Part shown: in pieces, positions 57,061-64,000 of the stretch
Numbering within the stretch: the first letter of the stretch is position 1
How the letters are laid out: each line of letters starts with the position of its first letter
Assembly: GCA_040954595.2 (NCBI GenBank)
Contig: CM082598.2
Coordinates: forward strand, 6,882,001 to 6,946,000
From: Balanoglossus misakiensis
Taxonomy: Eukaryota; Hemichordata
DNA length: 64,000 nt
Direction of reading: 5' to 3'
The notes under the pieces: generated by a model
The model's input: only the letters and a program-made list of their open reading frames with translations
What the model was told of the DNA's origin: nothing
Database searches by the model: none
Position numbers and translations under genes: made by a program

Positions 57061-59457
57061 AGTTTTTACAGCAAAAGTAAAATCTGTCCAGCCATTTCAC
57101 AGCTTGGATTTTACACTGCCGTGTAAACTTGCGTCTTCACCCCCGCAGCAGTAATACGCACTGTTAAGTGTGTAATTTATGTAATGTGTTAAATATTTGT
57201 GAATTATTATCGCAAACAAAGTAACTGAATTATGTCAGCATGCTATTAAGTTTAAATTGAATATTTTGGTGTTCAAAAAACTGACAAAGCAAACGAATTT
57301 CACCACAGTTTCATGACGTCCAATAGACGGAAGAGCCATACTGCTGTGACCTCAACGTGAGGTTACACACTGTAGAGGTCAACTTGTCTTCAAAGGGCGG
57401 AAAATGTTCTGTTTATTTTGCGCGCTGCCATTACACAAAGTCCTAAAAATATAGTGAGTACCCAGTTATTTAGCTTCAATAGTAATCCTTCAGCCACCAA
57501 GTCGTCATTTTTTTTATCTTATTTGGTTTTGGAGTAATACCACATCGAAATCAGTCTGGAAACAGTCATGGGTAACTGGACATGTTTTATTGAGTCTAGC
57601 GTAAAAGTAGGTCATGTAAACCATGAACTGAAGTGTGAGTTTGTTTTGTTTACTTTTACAATTATTATAACACTGAACTTGAGCTGTGAAAAATACGCTG
57701 TTCAGCGCTGTGTATCGCCTCATTCAAAATTTAACGGACGTGGCTCAGTTGATTGGATGTATGTGAATTAGGGCTTGGCTATTTGACTGTATTAGTCCCA
57801 CCATGAACGACGTCCATAATCGCAAGTATCTCTCCTTGTACGTGGAAGCGATTAGTTCCACTTTGGGCGTAACACCCTGACTGTTTTGTCGATGTCGTCG
57901 CTCGATACTGCACAGATAAAATCAATCAACATGAATCGTTAAAGTTTAAGCTATGTATAGCTGAGTGCCAATTACTGTTAGCAACAATGTTGTTTTACAA
58001 TAATTGTTTAGTTAAGCGAGATGTCACTCAAAGGAGTGGGTGTGGCCATGGTGTTGTGATGTTATTCGCACATTAATTAAATATGTCGCTTTGGTCCAAA
58101 AACGCGATTTGTTCCAACACATTTTTGTCTCACTTAACGTCACTGCGTTTGGATGATACGATCAGAGTTGTTTTTTTTTTTTGGGGGGGGGGGGGGCAGA
58201 GTGGAAGATTCCTGTGTTCTCTCTGATAATTTAGCCCCAAAGTTACTATAGACTCCCCTATTAAGGATTTACGCGCAGAACATTTAAATGATACCAAGAG
58301 GCGATCATGCACTATCCTCGTCTAGTATCTAGCCGTCAACAAAACTAACATCTAGGTCAAGCATGCCACTGGCCCAATAAAACCTGATAGCCCTTGCTGG
58401 AAGTTGTGATCGTGCCTGGGGAGTGATGACTGCTGATAGTCTAAAGCTTGGGTTCCTGGGAAGGGTGCTAATTGCTCTGACTGACTTGATAACTCGATAC
58501 AATTAATGTGAATTAATTAAATGTTGACAGAATGAAGAGTGCAGATATGAAGTCAAGTTTGGCCCACATAACTTATTATGTTATGAGTTTCACTATTTAT
58601 GAAAAAGCTAATTAATTTAACCTTTACCCTACCGGGTGTCATAGCCCGTTGTGCTGCCGAGTCCTTCTGAGACCGCCTCCTTTTCGGTGTATGTAGAATC
58701 CGGCATTCTACACCCGCTGGATTACCAGGCTTTTTGCCTGAAAATTGGGTTTTTGGAGGGTCATTTTAGCTGCTTTTGAACGGGCTAGACTTCAACTTTG
58801 GCACAGTCCCGTGTCGGCGGGACCTCAAACAACAATTAACCGGGTAAAAGTTGTTGGGTCATCGGGTTCGTTCCCCTGGGAGGGGAGCGTCTGTCAATCG
58901 AGGCTTTTACGAAAGTAAAGTTAGTGTGTTAGTACACGCCACATCACGTCACAACAACGACACCATCAGTTATCAGTAGGGTACCCAGGGAGTACCGCCA
59001 GGGGTGTTCGGGCACCCCTTCTCCTGCCACTATCACATGAATGTCGCCAAAAACCAACACGAGAACATGGAATGGGAATTGTGTAATATTTATTCCAGCT
59101 GCCGCAATGTATTTTGCTTGACACATTATTTTTACATTTTGTGAATGGATTTTTCTTAGTTAAAATATGTATTTATGGCTGTGTACAAGAGAATCTGCAA
59201 AACTGATAACAGATTCATAAATACTCTGTGTGCCATCATGATTCTGACAAATACAGGCTTATTTTTCTTTGTACTGCAGCTTGTATTTACTTAGTGTTAC
59301 TTATTAACTTTTTTTACAGATACAGTCTTCAAAATCAAATGATTAGCTACGCGACGCAATCCCAACAAAACTAACTTGCCAGTTGAACTCAAGACTGCAA
59401 CATCGTGCGATGATGTAATTTGTGAATGTATTCAGAAGCAATGTTAATGACATAACA
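57061..59457. other. Upstream region of the ankyrin gene, no gene seen
   Basis: Contains T9-G13-type homopolymer runs at about 58,169-58,196 and a GC-richer patch at 58,625-59,030. The latter could belong to the promoter or 5' untranslated region of the gene starting at 59,458, but no clear promoter motif was identified. Confidence 0.4.
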
Positions 59458-62030
59458 ATGGCTTCCCAGGAATATAAAGACCCACAGGTAAGTGACATTT
59501 GAACTGAATTTACGCCGTCTGTCTCATCATGGACGCCCATAATCTATCAACAGGTGTTTTAGAATAAATGTCCGTCTGCTGACATTATTCATGGTTCGGG
59601 TGAACTGAAACGTTTTATCAAATTGATGCAATATATGTGTGCTCACATTTGCATGTGGGCTCCAATTGCAAGTCAGCTTAAACCAGCCTTGTGCTATGCG
59701 CGTTTTGTACCCCTAAAATATTAGTCCACAACTCTGACTTGTTCTGCTAGACATTAAACGATTGTCCAAACATCTGTGGAAAGGTGAATCAGTCTGTCAG
59801 TCAGTCAATCCATGAGTTCTGAGTGGGGTGTCTGTGTGGATCGAGAGACTGTGAGTGGGGCACACAACTTGTAACAATGACATCATTGAAACTTAATTGT
59901 TGGACGTACAAAGTTTTGACTAGTAATAAACTGCTTGTCATATTTTATTATCACAATCCGAAGTTTTCAATCTATGTCGGTATTACTGTATAGTCAATCA
60001 TTCTAGAGTCTGATTAGTATCTCTACAGTGGCTCACTCCACATAGATACCAATTACCATATCAACAGACAATGACCTTTCTGACCTGTGCGAGTTCATTC
60101 AAGGTGACACAAATGTCGAATGAAAGCGAAGGGTGTTTCAGCTGCACTCAGTTTAATGTCATGCTAACCTTTAATCACTTTGTTTTTGTAGCAATGATAG
60201 AAAATTTATTCATGTCATTCTTGTTAGTGAAACATATTGTTTATCGACCACATTCTTGAACACCAATTGTGTCTGCAATAAAGTTATTGTGTTATTTCTC
60301 ACATACCTACCACAGAAATTGCTAGAGAAAAACTACATAGGGAAGGTGCATACAGAATGACAAAAGGAAAATATATGAATGTAAAAAGATTGTGAATTTC
60401 TACCCTCCCCTGGTGGTAATACACTCAGGCAAAATGGCTATCCATGTATGTTCCCAAAACTATCACGGAGAAAGGGGTGCTTTCCAGTTATCATCACAGT
60501 CTTCAAAAATGATAAAAAATGGTACATCTTACAACAATGTTCAAATGAGATTTGAAATACAGATGGGTGACTATTAAACCAGAGTTCTTTGTATTAGAAA
60601 CAATGGTCTTGCTTTGTATTTGTATTATGGCATTATCTGTCCCGGTTTTTGTAAATTAGGAGCTAAGGGGGCTTTTGTCTGATTTTCTTCTATATATTCA
60701 GTATTTCATTCAGGATGGTATCAGCAGGGGGTATATGTCCCCCTTTGCCAGAATATTTGAGGGGGTTCCACTCTGGCAAAGGGGACTGTAATATCTTCAA
60801 CATGTGAGTGACATCACTTTAAAGGGCACTGGTCCCCTTTGACAATTAAATTTCTAGGGGGTACCAACATGTCAATAGAGGGTGAATCCCCCATGCCCCC
60901 CCCCCCCCCCCCCCCCCCGTCTAGATGAAAAACTGATATTTCACAAATTGTCTTTTTTGTGGTTGAAAAATTCCTGGAAATGATTCGCGTCTGGAAATTT
61001 CATGGAGAAGCAATGTCTATTTTCCCTAAGAGTGCCACCACTGGTTTTGTATTTCTGTTTTCCTGTTGCCCTTAGGAGATCTTGCTGTTTTGTCTTGGAG
61101 AAGAGTAATTGCGTTGTCTTTGTTTTCTCACACTATGATGTCATCATTTTGTATTCAAATTGACGTACATGATCATGTTTTGTCTGCATAATTCTTCATT
61201 AATGAAGATTTCAATCTTTTCCTTTTATATTACTGCTGTTTATGATTGCATTTGGGGAATATTTTGATAAAAGAAATGTTGCTTGTTGAATGTTACAGGA
61301 TCTCATTGATGCTGCAAAGAAGGGTGATGTTGCAAAGATTCAGTCGCTGATAGCTGATGGATATGATGTAAATGCAAGGGGTAAACACCAGTTCTGGGTA
61401 AGTGTTTTGTATTGATTGATGTTTAATACAGTCATCACCCAGGGCTAGTGTTCGATATTTTATTTTTCACGTGCAGTGCATGCAAAGAGCTTAATAAATT
61501 TGTGTGAAATTGTATTTCAATCACTAGTACATGCAACAAAATAATAATAGTCAGCCTGGGTGCCCGGTTAATAACAACTTGTAATGGAAATTTTGTTGAA
61601 ATAAAATGGATTCTTGATACAAACAAGATATTTCTAATGTCAATTCTTCCACGAAAATTACACTTACCGACATTGGCATATCCGCTGCAAACAGTTTGCA
61701 CCATGTTGAATATGCCCTCAACCAATAGGTATTTTAAGGTGTCAACTCTGGCATTTCAAATTCTCTGTGGCGGGAATTAATTCTCAACTGGGGCATTTTT
61801 TAAGGTCCATCGCACTATTCTGTTTTCAAATACATCATTGCAGGTCGCAACGCCGCTTTCTATAGCACCCCTGATGCTGTTACTGTAGTAGCACTAGCTG
61901 AACCACATTGAACAAAAGAAATACTGTAGACTGACACCATTTTCACACTGGGTGAGACTAGAAACATTTCAGAGACACTGTATGTCATTTGTAAACACAG
62001 ATGATGAATCTTTTGTACTGGTTTGTGTCG

Positions 62031-62063
<33 letters not shown>

Positions 62064-63056
62064 GTTAAAGCATAGACCCTGGAACTAGATCGCCCCATAG
62101 ACAATGTGTTGTGGAGAGATGTTAATCCTTTACACCACAGGTTTGGCCAGCAAAAATCGTCACAAATCTGAAATGTTCCACGACCACTTTAACTGTTCTC
62201 ATGTAATATTTATGCCAGCATTTGACCAGAGACGTTTCAGAAACATTTCAATAGTCTCTGTGTGAATGCCATATGAGTGACTGGCTTTTCACACATTAAT
62301 AACACTGAATCAACTAGATTTCTATGAACTCCCAAAATACCACACACTCCCAAAGTGATATCACAACACCAAATTTAGATTGTGCAAAAACAGACCTACA
62401 CTAGCCCACAAATATAAATAATCTCAATTCAGCGCGGACTGTTTTATCAACAGTTCCAGTTTTACCTAGTGTGAACATGGTATCAGTCTACAGTTTTGTT
62501 CATTGTGGTTCAACCACATGCAGTAGAATCTATCGAAATGGAACCCTGTCTTATCTGGAAAACTGTCTATAATGAACACATTTTCCTGTCCCTTTGACAT
62601 AGAACCACGTGTTAAAAGAACCTTTACAAACCGGAAACGTCTGTAAACTGAACAATTTTTTCTGTCCCTTTGGTGTTTGGTTTAGGCAGGTTTACTGGAC
62701 ATGTTTTTTGGTCATAGAGAATTGTCACTCAACCTCAGAAAATACCATTATTATGATCTTTCAGATTCAAATCTATATCAGTCTATTGCTGAAATAACAC
62801 ACCATCGTAATCAAAACCATTATAACAATAGTGACTGAAGCTCATTGTGATGAAATTCCTAGAGTTTCTTCATCAACAGATCAAGCAGTTGACTCACATT
62901 GCAAGTATCAGATTTGTGATGTCATTTTTATTCCAACATTAAACGTCTTTATTCCAGGATGATTCCACAGCATTGCATGTAGCGTCCTTCGAAGGTAAAT
63001 TGGATGCTGTCAGGGTGTTGATTAGCCATGGTGCATATGTCAATGTGGAGAATGAG
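59458..63056 (+). CDS. Ankyrin-repeat protein, 5' part (three exons; continues past window)
   Basis: Exons: 59458-59487 (ATG, 10 codons, MASQEYKDPQ, donor GTAAGT), 61299-61397 (33 codons, donor GTAAGT) and 62958-63056 (33 codons, donor GTACGT). All junctions are phase 0, and the acceptors end in TTACAG and TTCCAG. Exon 2 reads DLIDAAKKGDVAKIQSLIAD then GYDVNARG; exon 3 reads DSTALHVASFEGKLDAVRVL then ISHGAYVNVENE. Both are ankyrin repeats (ALHxAxxxG, VxxLxxxGAxVN). One repeat per 33-codon exon predicts more such exons to the right. An in-frame stop lies upstream at 59416-59418, and the chosen ATG is the first one after it. Ankyrin repeats are protein-binding; the specific role and any C-terminal domain lie outside the window. 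Confidence 0.82.
60893..60918. repeat. Poly-C run in intron 1 of the ankyrin gene
   Basis: An uninterrupted cytosine tract of more than 20 bases, preceded by CCCCCATGCC. It is a likely site of length error in assembly. Confidence 0.9.
62034..62060. repeat. CA microsatellite in intron 2 of the ankyrin gene
   Basis: About 13 CA units. Confidence 0.95.
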
Positions 63057-63475
63057 GTACGTGAACTGACTTATCACTTTATTATGGATAACGTGGCCAC
63101 ACAATTGGATATTTAAAAAATGCCTTTGAAAAAGACCTAATTACAACACTCTTATTTTCATCCAAAATTACTTTGCATGATCCAAATTCAATGGGAAGAA
63201 ACAAGCTAACCCCTGAACAAGAAGAGGGAAAGGCCAAATTACCCATACTAATTTAGTTTTACCTTGGGATCCTGCCATAGGAAGGACAGTATAGGACGCA
63301 TTGTACTCTAAATGTAACAATCTTTACAATTTGGCAAAAGAAGTTGAACCATAGTGTATTTGACACAGTTTGTGCCTAATGAATAAATATGTTCCAGAAA
63401 GTAAATTTTGATGGATTTTTAGGTCCCATTGGTATAGGCCTATATACCATGGGACCTTATGGGATGGGTTGCGTC

Positions 63476-63527
63476 TGTATGGATGTATGTATGGATGTAT
63501 GTATGTATGTATGTATGTCTGTATGTC
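63476..63527. repeat. ATGT/GGATGT microsatellite
   Basis: GTATGGATGTATG units, followed at once by GTCCGTCCACATCAAAAACT, the start of a longer interspersed repeat. Confidence 0.9.
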
Positions 63528-63779
63528 CGTCCACATCAAAAACTTGAAAACCGCTGCGCGTATCACCTTGATATTTGGTGTGCAGATGCAGGCTGGGCTG
63601 TAGATGGGAGTTTGTCCAAACGAAGTTGCCAGGCCCAAAAATATGCAAATTAGCCAGTAAAATGTGAAATTTATCAAAACTCTGAAAGTCAACAACTACT
63701 GGTCAGATTGCTTTAAAAATTGGTATGCATGTACCTTATGTCAACCTCACATCGACCTGTAAGTGTTAAGTTAATATCA

Positions 63780-64000
63780 TGGATGTTTTAATTTTTATGA
63801 ATTTTTTAGTATTTTTATTTAATTTATACCTTTACTTATACCTCTATGGTTAAGCTATGTCCACGTCTTATTGTGGAATTCTGGTCTGTGCAATAGTCCT
63901 GTACAGTGACTGTCTATTGGTCAGTGAGCACAATGGGGCCAAAATAAAAGGCAAATTTTTGGGCTCACCTGTAACACCTATTTAACACATTAATTATGTG
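63780..64000 (-). repeat. Reversed copy of the DR1-repeat family, cut by the window end
   Basis: AAGCTATGTCCACGTC, GTCCTGTACAGTGAC and GGCTCACCTGTAACACCT are reverse complements of parts of 16,725-16,870. The DR1 part would lie past the window end. Confidence 0.85.

Overview
The window is non-coding-rich, AT-rich animal DNA. It has spliced genes with GT-AG introns, a large satellite array, many short inverted-repeat transposons, and long microsatellites. The extracellular gene joins PAN, EGF, TSP1, CCP and C-type lectin modules, and the THAP/DDE and SAP-domain elements fit a marine invertebrate. An invertebrate deuterostome (amphioxus or hemichordate) is my best guess, but the species cannot be fixed from the sequence alone.

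Layout. (1) Positions 1-12,500 are one satellite array of about 88-bp monomers in two higher-order arrangements: 7 monomers (616 bp) at the left and 32 monomers (2,820 bp) from 4,337 on. The right edge is degraded. (2) Positions 12.5-16.5 kb hold remains of a THAP/DDE-type DNA transposon: a SAP-domain ORF on + cut off by the satellite, and a three-exon THAP plus DDE transposase on - with frameshifts. Short TTAA-flanked elements sit among them. (3) Positions 17.3-26.0 and 26.9-38.2 kb are two tandem copies of a segment carrying one gene on the - strand. The gene encodes a secreted protein: signal peptide, PAN/Apple, EGF, two TSP1, linker, TSP1, two CCP, C-type lectin. I could place all ten exons in both copies from splice sites and phases. 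The copy at 27.8-35.6 kb is open from start to stop (622 codons). The copy at 18.6-24.5 kb has a stop codon in the EGF exon and a broken lectin C-terminus. Comparing the copies gives empty sites for several insertions. (4) Positions 38.2-43.1 kb hold a fold-back element, a 146-bp tandem repeat, and a decayed non-LTR retrotransposon fragment interrupted by two TTAA elements. (5) Positions 43.7-54.8 kb are a gene desert of diverged repeats (a 466-bp tandem repeat and at least two larger duplicate blocks). (6) Positions 54.8-57 kb hold a decayed cysteine-rich ORF. (7) From 59.46 kb to the window end is the 5' part of an ankyrin-repeat gene on +, with three coding exons visible, two of them exactly one 33-codon ankyrin repeat each.

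The most notable items are the unusual PAN-EGF-TSP1-CCP-lectin gene pair (one intact, one apparently dead), a 2.2-kb element in one intron that carries six 237-bp repeats each with a perfect AGGTCAAAGGTCA nuclear-receptor DR1 motif, and a TTAA element whose removal restores the reading frame of the retrotransposon it split.
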